Of a stretch of DNA of 64,000 bases, positions 50,154 to 59,644 are shown piece by piece. The translations under genes and the position numbers were made by a program. Position 1 is the stretch's first letter; every line of letters starts with the position of its first letter. Location: contig OX393562.1 in assembly GCA_947652115.1 (NCBI GenBank), positions 21,990,151 to 22,054,150 on the forward strand, read 5' to 3'. Source of the stretch: Blastomussa wellsi (taxonomy: Eukaryota > Cnidaria > Anthozoa > Scleractinia > Plerogyridae). Under the pieces are notes generated by a model that did no database searches, was not told the DNA's origin, and worked only from the letters and a program-made list of their open reading frames with translations.

Positions 50154-51296
50154 ATGAACAGCACTTCAGTGCCAACCAGTGACAGCCTTTCTCTTCCTTG
50201 TCCTGGGCCTGCCTCACCTAACACTGCAACTAAGCTGGCTTTAACCGCCGTTTATTCAGTTGTGTTCATCGTCGCCCTCCTTGGAAACTGTGCCATCATT
50301 CTGATAGCGAAAACGAAAAGAAGAATACGAAAGGTGGCCTTCAATTTTTTCATCATCTCCATGGCAATAGCTGACATAATGGATGCCCTTTTTGCTGTCC
50401 CAATGGCGGTGGCGTATTTTTTCATTGGGGACCTCTGGTTCGAGGGAATTTTTGGTGATATCACATGCAAAATTTTATATTTTCTCAACAATCTCTCCTT
50501 GGCAGCATCTGTTTTCACTCTTGCAGCTATCACGATCGATAGATACTTGGCAATCGTTCACGTATTGAGAGAGCCCCTTTCTAAGAGGAAGGTTAAACTG
50601 GCTTTGGTATTTGTGTGGTTGTTTGCATCTCTGTTGACGTCGACCTACCTCGTCAAGTTCAAATCTCGAAAGCTCGAGATGGACAGACGGCATCACTGTT
50701 ATGGTGCTTGGGACTTTAATGATCTGGAAAACAACTTGAAAATGTTGCAGTACGAGGTGGCAACAAGGTTTACCTTAATGTACGTCATACCTCTGTTTTT
50801 GACGGCTTTCCTGTATTCTCTAATTATCTGCGTTTTAAAGAAGCGGCAAGCTTTTGGCGAGAACATGTCACAGATCCGCATTCAACGGCAAAACGTCACT
50901 GTGATAAAGATGCTTGTCACCGTTGTGCTTCTTTTTGCATTTTGTTGGATTCCAATCCATGTGGTGTCTATGATGATTGCCTTCTCCTACGCTGAGCTCC
51001 TTTGCTGGCCGATAACACTGACCTTCACACTTTTCGTGCCATCCCACGCCAATGGTGCTATCAATCCGTGCATCTATCTCATTTTCAACGAAAACTTCCG
51101 AAAAGGTCTGAAAGATCTCATCAGCAGATGCCGTAGAAAAGCAGGGAATCGTATTCCTACCAAGAAGATTAAACAGTGGCCAGGATCTTCAACTCTCGAA
51201 CGCGATCCAAGCCGAGGAGGCATCAAAGGTTATTTTCGCCACCTTTCCAGGGAAAAAACAAGCGATACCGATGACGTGTATGATACACGCTTATAA
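50154..51296 (+). CDS. Class A peptide-type GPCR (single coding exon)
   Basis: A 380-residue rhodopsin-family receptor. N-glycosylation (MNST) is at the N-terminus. N45 (TM1 GN), D74 (TM2 AIAD), C105 (TM3), DRY 129-131, W155 (TM4), C182 in ECL2, P213 (TM5), CWIP 264-267 (TM6) and a canonical NPCIY 304-308 (TM7) are all present. A basic helix 8 with Cys (LISRCRRK) could be palmitoylated. Sequence style is that of neuropeptide receptors (NPY/tachykinin-like group); the ligand is unknown. A strong acceptor (tatctttgcag, ending 50,151) two bases before the ATG suggests an upstream 5'UTR exon and supports this start. It differs from the duplicated pair in its intact TM7 motif and in lacking the acidic loop. 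Confidence 0.94.
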   Translation: MNSTSVPTSDSLSLPCPGPASPNTATKLALTAVYSVVFIVALLGNCAIILIAKTKRRIRKVAFNFFIISMAIADIMDALFAVPMAVAYFFIGDLWFEGIFGDITCKILYFLNNLSLAASVFTLAAITIDRYLAIVHVLREPLSKRKVKLALVFVWLFASLLTSTYLVKFKSRKLEMDRRHHCYGAWDFNDLENNLKMLQYEVATRFTLMYVIPLFLTAFLYSLIICVLKKRQAFGENMSQIRIQRQNVTVIKMLVTVVLLFAFCWIPIHVVSMMIAFSYAELLCWPITLTFTLFVPSHANGAINPCIYLIFNENFRKGLKDLISRCRRKAGNRIPTKKIKQWPGSSTLERDPSRGGIKGYFRHLSREKTSDTDDVYDTRL

Positions 51297-51756
51297 ACTG
51301 AACGTAGAAATTATTTACACGTTCAGTGAGATTATAAGTACTTCATTTCCCACTACTTCTGCGCAGGTGCCTTAGGCCAACGAAATGGTATTGTATGTTT
51401 TAGTTTTGACACAAACTTTAAGTAAGAAAACCTGAACCCTAAGCCAGTTACCCAAGTGCACTAAACACCAAAAAGGATGGTTATCGAAATCCCAAATAAC
51501 GACCCGGTAATGTTTTAAAAAAATGACAATTTAATAGACGTGCAATGGCTCAATGCACATTATTAAGTATATTTATTTGCTTTTATCTAGAACAAAAACA
51601 ACGTGAAAATGCCAAATTCTGGTATTTGAGATAACTTTTAGGCCAAGAATAACCCCAAAATATTTTTTCGCTGAAATAAACCTTTGTACCACGGTTCGAA
51701 ACGGAAAACCCTCGGAGCAGGGAAAAAAACTAACAACTAAACCTATATATAGAGAT

Positions 51757-52244
51757 AATTTGGTTTTATCAACTGGGTTGATAATGTGAATTGGCCACCG
51801 TAAAGAGATTCGAGAGCTGACGTTTCGAACGGTAGCCCTTCGTCGGAGCGAATCGAGGAATTGTGGGTCGTGTGTGGTTTATATACAGAAAGATGGAGCT
51901 ACGCTATTGGTTGGTGCCTGGTAACGTGAAAAACAACGGAATAAATTAGTTGAATGAAAAGCGTTCGTTGATAACGTGAGGATTAAAAGTGCCGATTTGA
52001 AAAATAAATTTTTGTTCTAGAGTTTTGCAGCTTTCCGTGCTTCCTTGATGAAGGGAAAGGCCGCAGACTGCCATATTTTGCTTAGGATGATTGAGGAGAT
52101 TAAAGTGTCTCGCGACCGGTTTAGATACACTATTGTCGTCTTTCTCTACGTCACGAAGGTGTTCTCGGAATCGGTCGCCAAGTCGTCTCCCTGTTTCGCT
52201 GATGTATAACTTTTTGCAAAGAGTGCAAGTTATGCAGTAGATAA
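51757..52244 (-). mobile_element. Penelope-like element 3' part: GIY-YIG domain and pLTR
   Basis: On the minus strand, 52,241-51,946 encodes the GIY-YIG endonuclease: VIYCITCTLCKKLYISETG, GRRLGDRFREHLRDVEKD, KPVARHFNLLNHPKQNM, LEQKFIFQIGTF, NERFSFN, stop. The canonical YVG reads YIS. The untranslated end carries the pLTR-type sequence with a hammerhead-like motif (51,807-51,854) and gtgaattggcc... through ggttttatcaactgggttga. It is 5'-truncated and fused to a SINE at 52,245. Confidence 0.82.
51807..51854 (-). ncRNA. Hammerhead-ribozyme-like motif in PLE terminal repeat (probably inactive)
   Basis: The minus strand can be folded as a type I hammerhead. Stem I pairs GATTCG with CGAATC and GCT with AGC. 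Core strand 1 is CCGACGA where CTGANGA is required. A small stem II follows (GGGC-TACC-GTTC), then GAAAC and the GTC cleavage triplet. Hammerheads in Penelope-like elements are established knowledge. The T-to-C change in the invariant core should abolish cleavage. The fold is by eye only. Confidence 0.45.
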
Positions 52245-52330
52245 CGCCGGGTCCGCGAATCGAACCCGGGCCACATTGGTGGAAGGCGAACGCTCTCACC
52301 AGTGCACCATCCCTGCTACATGCATGCGAA
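52245..52330 (-). repeat. tRNA-derived SINE head
   Basis: The minus strand reads GCAGGGATGGTGCACTGGTG (A box), AGAGCGTTCGCC, then CCCGGGTTCGATTCGCGG (B box) and ACCCGGCG. Its layout is tRNA-like but it lacks a sound anticodon arm, so it is called a SINE head rather than a tRNA. Confidence 0.65.
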
Positions 52331-53095
52331 TCACAAACTGATTTGCATGCACGTTTACAAAGACTTGATGTGATGCAAATCATTTTGTGACATCAGTTCA
52401 GGCCCCTTCTGACTAGGTCGTGGAACAAATGATGCACAGTTTTTCGTATTTTGAGTGCTATAAATAGTCACAAACGAAAGAAAAAAAACGAGAAACGAAA
52501 GGTGCAATGCGTTTCGAACTGGTGTAAAAGTATATTTTAGCGAAAAAATATTTTAGGGTTAGGTGCACTTTAACAAAGCCGCTTAAAACATTATAGAATC
52601 GTACGTTGCCGCGTTTCACACTGAACAAGAATAATGGCTTAATGACTAAATGCTACGCCATGCTTGGCGCATGTATACAACAAATCGACTACGTCTTTAT
52701 ACAGGACAGAAAATACTGATGTATATAACGGTCTTGGTAAATTACGGCTCCAATACAGTAACATATCCGACCATGCTCCAGTCATGTTCCTGTACAGTAA
52801 CATATCAAGAGAGGAGTGTTGGTATTATTTTGTCACTGACAATTAGAACGCGGTGCATGGTCGAGAAAAAATTAGCTAGTAAAATCATTATCTATATTGA
52901 TGTCTTTGACTCTATGCTATGACAGTGCAAACACTTATAGAGGATGTATATTATGTATCTAACTAGCTAATTAACTTCAAATAACAGTAAAGTATAACTT
53001 GTACAGTTAATGAAGCGGTTTCAATGGTGTCATGTTTTATTTATTCAATTGAAATGGCAGAGATTCAAATAACGACAAACAACGTTAACCGTCTA

Positions 53096-53292
53096 CCCAC
53101 TCACTAACCACTCACCAAGCCACCTGCCTAGCCACCCACCCAACAAACCAAACAACCAACCAACCCATCAGCCACCCACCCACACACCAACCAACCAACG
53201 CCCTAACTAGCCAGCCAACCAGCAGACCGACCGACCGACCGACCGACAGACAGACCGACCGACCGACCGACCAACCACCTACCCACTCACCA
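53096..53292. repeat. CCAA/CCGA tetranucleotide-rich tract
   Basis: About 200 bp of degenerate ccaa, caac and ccac units with two pure (ccga)n blocks (about 53,227-53,272). It is simple sequence with no coding signal. Confidence 0.88.
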
Positions 53293-53451
53293 AAAGCAAG
53301 GCGCGCTTCAAGCGTGAATGCCGGCCTTCCTGAAACACTTTTGAAACGAAACTTCGCCTACTTTCAGTATTTCTCCCAGAACGCGCTACTGTCGTCCGAG
53401 TCTCGCTGGGGCCCCTGCATGGATCCCTGGATCAGTAAAAATGTAAAGATA

Positions 53452-53875
53452 TTAAAGTGCACCTAAACCCAAAAATTATTTTTCGCTAAAATAAACCTTT
53501 GCACCAGTTCGAAACACATTGCACCTTTCCTTTCTCCATTTTACCAAATGCTGGCTTTTTAGAGCATTCAAAAGTTAGGAAAAACTGAGCATCATTTGTT
53601 GCACGACCGAGTCTGAAGGGGCGTGGGTCTATTCCTGGGTTGACGTCACAAACTGATTTGCATGCATGTTTACAAAGACTTGATGCGATGCAAATCAGTT
53701 TGTGACGTATACCCAGGAATAGACCCACGCCCCTTCAGACTCGGTCGTGCAACTTTTGAATGCTATAAATAGTCAGCATTTATTAAAAAGGAGAGACGAA
53801 ATGTGTTATGTGTTTCGAACTGGTACAAAGCTTTATTTTAGCGAAAAATAATTTTTGGGGTTAGGAGCACTTTAA
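53452..53875. mobile_element. TTAA-flanked foldback element with nested 156-bp palindrome
   Basis: TTAA borders both ends. The termini agtgcacctaaaccc and ggggttaggagcact are inverted. The arms (cgctaaaataaa, ccagttcgaaacacat, agcattcaaaagtt) pair along their length. The centre, 53,598-53,753, is a near-perfect palindrome starting gttgcacgaccgagtctgaa. A TTAA target fits the piggyBac superfamily; no transposase is present. Confidence 0.75.
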
Positions 53876-54485
53876 GTAAAAAACTGATCCCCACGGAAAT
53901 TAAAAGACTGAAACAGAAATAAAACAAGATGAAAACAATTAAGTTCGTCGAGTCACACGTGTTGCGAATGAGTTCCAAGAGAATGAGAAGAAGATTGTCA
54001 ATGGAGTGGCCAGGTTGGTTAAAATGGGCTTATTTTTCAATAGCTTGTCTTTTCACTTCATAGAAACTTTTATTTGAGTACAGTTTTATTTGAGTGCAAG
54101 GGAAATGGAGGGCTAAGAATTTCCTAGAATTCTCTTTCGTAGGCCTGGCTGCCCGCTTTGTTAATTTACACAATAGTACAAGGAAAACAAATTTTCCCAT
54201 GTCTGCTAATTTATCCAAGAAAAATTAGATGAAGTTGCCACAGAAACAACAATTCACGTGATATAACATTTGACAAATTGTTAATTTGTCAATTTTTTCA
54301 ACGTTTTTCGTGTATTCGAAATCACCACAGCGTCGTTTGCTGATTCTTTTTAACAAAAAATCTTCGTGTACAGTTTAGTCTATTTGAGTGCAAGGGGAAT
54401 GGAGGGGTTAGGATTATTTAAATTTCTACGCGCGCTTACTTTGTACCGCGTTCGTGGAACCGTGAGAGAAGTCATTTTCGAAAAG

Positions 54486-54798
54486 TTAAGGTGGCTCTGA
54501 ACCCCCTCTACAGAACTTTTTTACACTTTGCAAAAAGTTGCATCTTCTCATGCTTACAAAAATTCGATTATAAAACAATGGGGATCATCGAGCTCGTTTT
54601 TGAGTTATTAGCAGTTAAAGCTAAACTTACGGGTGTTTTTAGCGGGTCATTGTTTCTACAGTAACCTATTATGTCACAAAAAATGATAACAACGTGTTCA
54701 CCAATGATTGGGCAGTTTTTTTATACCATGATTGTAGCATAAACTCATCAAAATTCTAAGTCTTTGAAAGTGCTGGAAACTGTTTTGAGCCGCCTTAA
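54486..54798. mobile_element. MITE with TTAA flanks (single copy of the 16,247 foldback unit)
   Basis: ttaaggtggctc at the left and gagccgccttaa at the right are inverted and share the TTAA target. The interior (gcagttaaagctaaa, gagctcgtttttgagtt) matches each arm of 16,247-16,912. It sits against the right end of the TIR element related to 34,282-35,270. Confidence 0.75.
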
Positions 54799-54944
54799 AG
54801 AGCGAACAACGCACCACTGATTTTACCACCTTTTTCATAAAATCGCTTCATTTATGTCAAACTGAAATGTCCGCATTATTAACAATATAAAAAAATGTTT
54901 TAAGATGTATACGACAATAAACGAGGTTGAGAATTTACTAAAAC
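54799..54944. repeat. Right-end fragment of the 34,282-type TIR element
   Basis: caccactgattt, aaactgaaatg and gaggttgagaatttac appear in the same order as at 35,118-35,268. The left part is replaced by the TTAA MITE. Confidence 0.6.
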
Positions 54945-54948
54945 ACTT

Positions 54949-55048
54949 ATTCCATTCGACCTTGCTGGATATGAGGTGATTATAACCAACTCGCGTTACG
55001 CGCCCGTTTGTTATTTATCACCTCATATCCAACGCTGGCCCATGGAAT
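54949..55048. repeat. 100-bp foldback MITE
   Basis: attccattcgacc with tggatatgaggtgat at the left pairs with atcacctcatatcca and the ccatggaat end at the right, around an 'actcgcgttacgcgcc' centre. Confidence 0.7.
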
Positions 55049-55919
55049 AATTGTTAAATATTGCTGGCTGCTGAAACACTCCTAATTTTCACACCGTGGC
55101 TGTTTTTAGTTCTGGTTAAGGCAAGTATGTGAAATGGTTTCAGATATTCCTCATATTCGCTTTTTGTTTCTGTTTAGATAACTTGAGCTATGTCAACATG
55201 TAGTAAACATTAAAAGCTTTACTTCACGTAGGTCCGGTAAGATAGTTAAAAATGGGTGATACAAAAGATTTTGGTATTTTTAACCCTATTAAGTTCTGAC
55301 AAATACGTTTCTGACAAATAAGTAGACGCGTCATCCCTCTTTCAATGATATAAGCATGATTTCACCATACTTATCCTATGGCATATGTGGTCATGCAGCT
55401 AAATCGTACATTAGCAAGCTCCTTGTACTTCAAAACGTGCCCTTTGACTAATTCATTTCGCCCCGAGTAAAGCTCATGCTATTCCCTTTTTCATTGAATC
55501 TAATATCTTACCTGTGGGGGTGATCTATTTTGATACGGTAGCAAATTTGATGCATGATATTTGGAAAGGGCAAGCTCTCTTACATCTTAAAGCTCATTTC
55601 TTTATGTCAAATGAAATGGACGGGTACAATACTAGATGGTTTCAATGGGGTTAACCGTTAGCCGTAAAACGTCTAAATATCTAACCGTAAAAATTGAAAC
55701 AAATTAACCTTTAGGCGTAAAAAATATTAACCGTAAAAAATTCTGGCAATAAAAATAAAAGTCTAAGGTCTCGTGTGAAGAATTTGTGTCTTGAATTCCC
55801 AAAATTACTCGGGGATCAGTTCGGGGTCAGCGTGAAAAAACATTGGGGATAATTTCGGGGTCGGGATCGGGGTCTCGGATCATTTCGGTGGCTGTATAGC
55901 TCTTCCTCCGGCAGTGTAT

Positions 55920-56680
55920 GCAAAGGCAATCCTAGCGCTGCTACAAGGGTGCATTTTCCAGACCCTCGTACTGGGCATACAGTCAAAGGTAATTATTATC
56001 AGAAGGAAGTCAGGGTGGATATTTTCAAGCATTCATTTTCGAGAACTGGAGCAATAATATGGAACAAAATTGCTTGCGAACGGCGAGATGAGTCTAAGTC
56101 AATTTTTAAGAAAACATTCGCGGATTTTTACTGTCAAGCTCTCTCTAACGCTCGAAACGTCAGCAATTGAATCTCTTTACGGTGGCCAATTGACATTATC
56201 AACCCAGTTGATAAAACCAAATTATATTGTTATACTTCCCACCGACGCAGCACCACAGTTTCATTAGAAACTTACCCCCTCTCTCTGATAGGGATGGCTA
56301 TGTTGAAGTTGACACTCTAATTCAAATCCTTAAATCCAGTAACTGAATTACTAATCATCTTTCTGCTGATTCTACTTCTAAACAATTTAGTGTTAAATGC
56401 ATTCTCTTTTCATAAATTTAGCTCGTTTGACTTCTTAGTAAATTAATGTTAAACGTATTCCATTTTTCTTTAGTTATAAATTTTTCTTTCATTAATGTAG
56501 GACATACATATGTATCTTTTCTTTTTATTTCCACTGCACCTCCCGCCTTGAGTAGCAAACGCTAACTGCGGGTCGTGTGAAATTTATTTATTTGTTTATT
56601 TTTTCTTTATTTACTTCTAAGTTGTTTGTGTAGTGAATTTTTGAATTAATAAAATTGTCGTAGTTGTCGTTGTAAAGTAA
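55920..56680 (+). pseudogene. LINE 3' end (RT C-terminus and 3'UTR) split by a PLE terminus
   Basis: 55,949-56,140 encodes an RT tail (NYYQKEVRVDIFKHSFSRTG, AIIWNKIACERR). At 56,143-56,230 the sequence becomes PLE pLTR (ctaacgctcgaaacgtcagc, through cagttgataaaaccaaatta), carrying only the 3' half of the hammerhead-like motif. Typical LINE 3'UTR follows (actgcgggtcgtgtgaaatt, aattaataaaattgtcg). It is non-functional. Confidence 0.65.
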
Positions 56681-56684
56681 AAAA

Positions 56685-56970
56685 AAAGTGCCTAATGGCC
56701 GATCAGGCCAGAGGTTATCCCAGTTTCTGTAGCATTATGCGACTGCAGTAGGAGTATTTCTACTCGTCCATCGTAGAGTTATAGTCGTACCCCCCCCCCC
56801 CCCCCATACCGCAGCATCAAATTTGCCAGTAGCCATTTTTCACCTGGCTGAATAGGGGCACTATCAGAGTAAGAGTGTCTTACACAGGAACAAAACCTAG
56901 TTTCCCGGACGAGGCTCGAACCTGGACCGCTCTAAAGCGCACTAACTTTAGGCCACCACGCTTCCCGTTT
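56685..56970 (-). repeat. Full tRNA-derived SINE with internal poly-C
   Basis: On the minus strand a tRNA-like head (GTGGCCTAAAGTTAG; CCAGGTTCGAGCCTCG) is followed by a body with TAGTGCCCCTATTCAGCCAG, a run of about 17 G (poly-C on plus, 56,791-56,807), AGTAGAAATACTCC and the tail ACTGGGATAACCTCTGGCCT. It is the same family as 61,105-61,400. Confidence 0.75.
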
Positions 56971-56999
56971 CTCTCAATTATAGATTATGAAATTGATAT

Positions 57000-59600
57000 G
57001 CACATTAATTTGTAATTTATTCAAAGCTATTTTATTTCAATTTACTCAGTGAAAATGTTCTGCAAAACAGCTGGACTTAGGCAGGTCAGAATCTATGTTC
57101 AGCTCAATTTCAGGAGAATTGCCTTAAATGTTCATGTTGCTCGAGCTTAATTGTCTCTATTTAACTGCAATTAAAAAAAACTCCGAGGACTTTAATGATT
57201 TTATAGATTTTAAAAGATCTCAGATAACAGTGACAACCTTGTAACAGTTCTCAGATAACAGTGACAACCTTGTAACAGTTATATATATAGATATGATAAT
57301 GGCTCTTATTGGAGTACTCAGCGGTTTGACATACAAACGAGGCTAACGGGTCATTCTGCATTGTGTTGTCCGATGTATTGACCCTTTCGTCTCGTTCGCA
57401 CGCTGTCTTTACAAAAGAATATATTATCGCAGGCTCAACTTCAATAACAGCTATTTTAAATGATCTTTAACGAGCTATCTAAAACACGGCCTCTGCCGTT
57501 CTAAAAGGTTTGAAAGTTCCTTGATGACGATCTGAAAGGTTGGAAAGACTAAAAACATCTTCAATATATTCACTGAAGATTTTAAAGGCTTTTCCCTTTT
57601 AACTGTAGAAGTTTTCTATTAAAAAAATTGATTTTCTATATTGTTTAAAAGTTCTGTGACAATATTGAAGATTTATCAAAACATCTCTAACGAACTTTAA
57701 GATCTGATTGCAAGCTCTAATAGATCTCTGACGATCTAGATTTGAAAGATCTAAAACATTTAAAAGATCTGAGATTATTATCTGAAAGTTTTAAATTCTG
57801 CAATGATCTAAAACACCTTAGAGACATATAACAAACGTCCAAAATAAGCGATATAATTAAAATATGTAACGAACTCTCTATATAAAGAACTCATTCGAGC
57901 TAAAATCGCCAGTGCGTTTACTTATTCCTAGCCGATCTGGTGTTAAGTTTAGAGTCAACCAATCTCCCAGCCGCGAAGGTTAAAAATCTGCTTTGAGCAA
58001 TCAAGGTTGGTATTCTATCCTGTATTCTCAAGTATTAACTGGGTATATTTAAAACGCAACTCCATTGCAGTTCATTGATAGTACAATCGGACCGGCAAAA
58101 GACCGGCAAAGTACAGCACTTTTGGCCTTTTAAACGACCCATCGAAAAAATGTACTGGGAGTACTATAGACTTACGCTTAAACAACTTTCTTGTGTCAAC
58201 CCTTAATATAGCTTCAGAGCTGATGGCCAATGCTACACGTTACAGCATAATAAGTAAACCGCATCTTTTCAGTTCTCAAGATTGTGCCGCTGGTGATTTC
58301 CCTTTCGTAAACGGTCGATGCCATGATTGGTGATAGACAAATACACATGCAAACATCAAATGCTTAATTGTTCATTTCCGACTGGCTTGCTTGCGGTTTG
58401 CTTTGGCTAGGGCAATACTATAAGTAAAATAGATTATGAAAGTCGTCTTTAATAATAAAAAAATTCGGGGATTTGGCAGATCAATAGGTGAGATGGGGAT
58501 ATTGGCATGCTGTGAGATCTTGGTTCTAAAATGGCATTGACCGTTAACGGAATGGAAACATGCTGCGCCGCTAGTGTTTTTTGTGCGTGGGAATCAGGCT
58601 AGATAATGTCCACAAATATAGCAATGCGAAAATACAGATAGGCAGATAGACAATTCATATTCAATTATATTAAGGTGGCTGAACACAGTGGTGGCCAGCC
58701 TTTTTACCCAACATGGGGACCGAGTCGAAATATATCTCAAAAAAAGGTCTCAACAGCTCGGGTTTTTTTATTTTCTGGTAAAGTTACGGCCGGCGTATGA
58801 GCAGTGTGTTTTAAAACTTGTAAGCGCTTCGTTGTGTAAGCAAATGAACTTTGTCGAAATTTAGTCATAGAAATTGATTTTTTGGAATCATTTTAGACAA
58901 TGCTATGACTCAAACACCTGAAGCATAAAAATGAAACTCTGACAGAGGAAACCCGGAATGATCTTCAGAATTAAGTAGAACATAATTTTTTGCACTATAA
59001 GAAGCTGTCTGTCAGAATCGCGAAAAAGTCCTGCCATGGAGATTACAAAGTCCCATTATGGATAGCTTTAAGTAAAAATCTACTGAGTGGATTTTCCGCA
59101 AAGTGGGAAAGAACCAAATTTTTTAAAGTGCCCCTGAGACGAAATTGGTGGTATTTATTAATTTTTTATTTTCGTGTACAATGCGACTTTCTTAATCATC
59201 TTGCCACATTTCAATCTGGACATGAGAAGTCATAATTTTTAAACTTTTTTTCCCAAAATGTACGGCGCCTAGTTCCAAGGCTTGGTTGCGATTTGGAGAA
59301 AGAGACGTTAAACGCTCAAAATTAGCTAGTTGATGATAGTCAATGATAGTTAAAGCGCGCGCTCCTGTTTGACCACCAACTATCATGTACTATGAACGAT
59401 TATCATCAACTATCATTAATTATCATCAACTATTATTAATAATAATAATAATAATAAAAATTCAACAAGTTAGAGAGGAATATAACACTAAAAAAAATCA
59501 ACTATCATTCCCTTTGACGACGCACAAAGGGAGAGTTTAACTTTCATCGCCTAATTACAACCCTTACGAGATTTTCGCCTGTATTTTGAAGATAATTTTG
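57000..59600. other. Anonymous region with a cryptic AGATCT-rich stretch
   Basis: No gene is recognised. A 31-bp direct repeat (ctcagataacagtgacaacc...) occurs twice at 57,218-57,280. From 57,480 to 57,850 there are many degenerate 'gatctgaaag', 'agatct' and 'taaaac' units. An 'aactatcat'-type repeat with (aat)n lies at 59,330-59,460, just upstream of the secreted-protein gene. Confidence 0.5.
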
Positions 59601-59644
59601 TGTTTGTTATTCTGCTCAACAGTACAGTGAAGATATTCATTGCA

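Larger units (their letters stand above)
51648..52573. mobile_element. Foldback TTAA element, interrupted by PLE and SINE
   Basis: The left remnant (51,648-51,720: accccaaaatattttttcgc, ggttcgaaacgg) and right arm (52,335-52,573, ending ggttaggtgcactttaa) are inverted relatives of the arms of the intact element at 53,452-53,875. Between them lie a PLE 3' part (51,757-52,244) and a SINE head (52,245-52,330). The left terminus is eroded. Confidence 0.6.

Noticed and set aside
51946..52383. 145-codon minus-strand ORF as one gene
   Set aside because: It is a PLE endonuclease end fused by chance to a SINE head.
53096..53292. CRISPR-like repeat array
   Set aside because: Units are tetranucleotide simple repeats without spacers, and the genome is eukaryotic.
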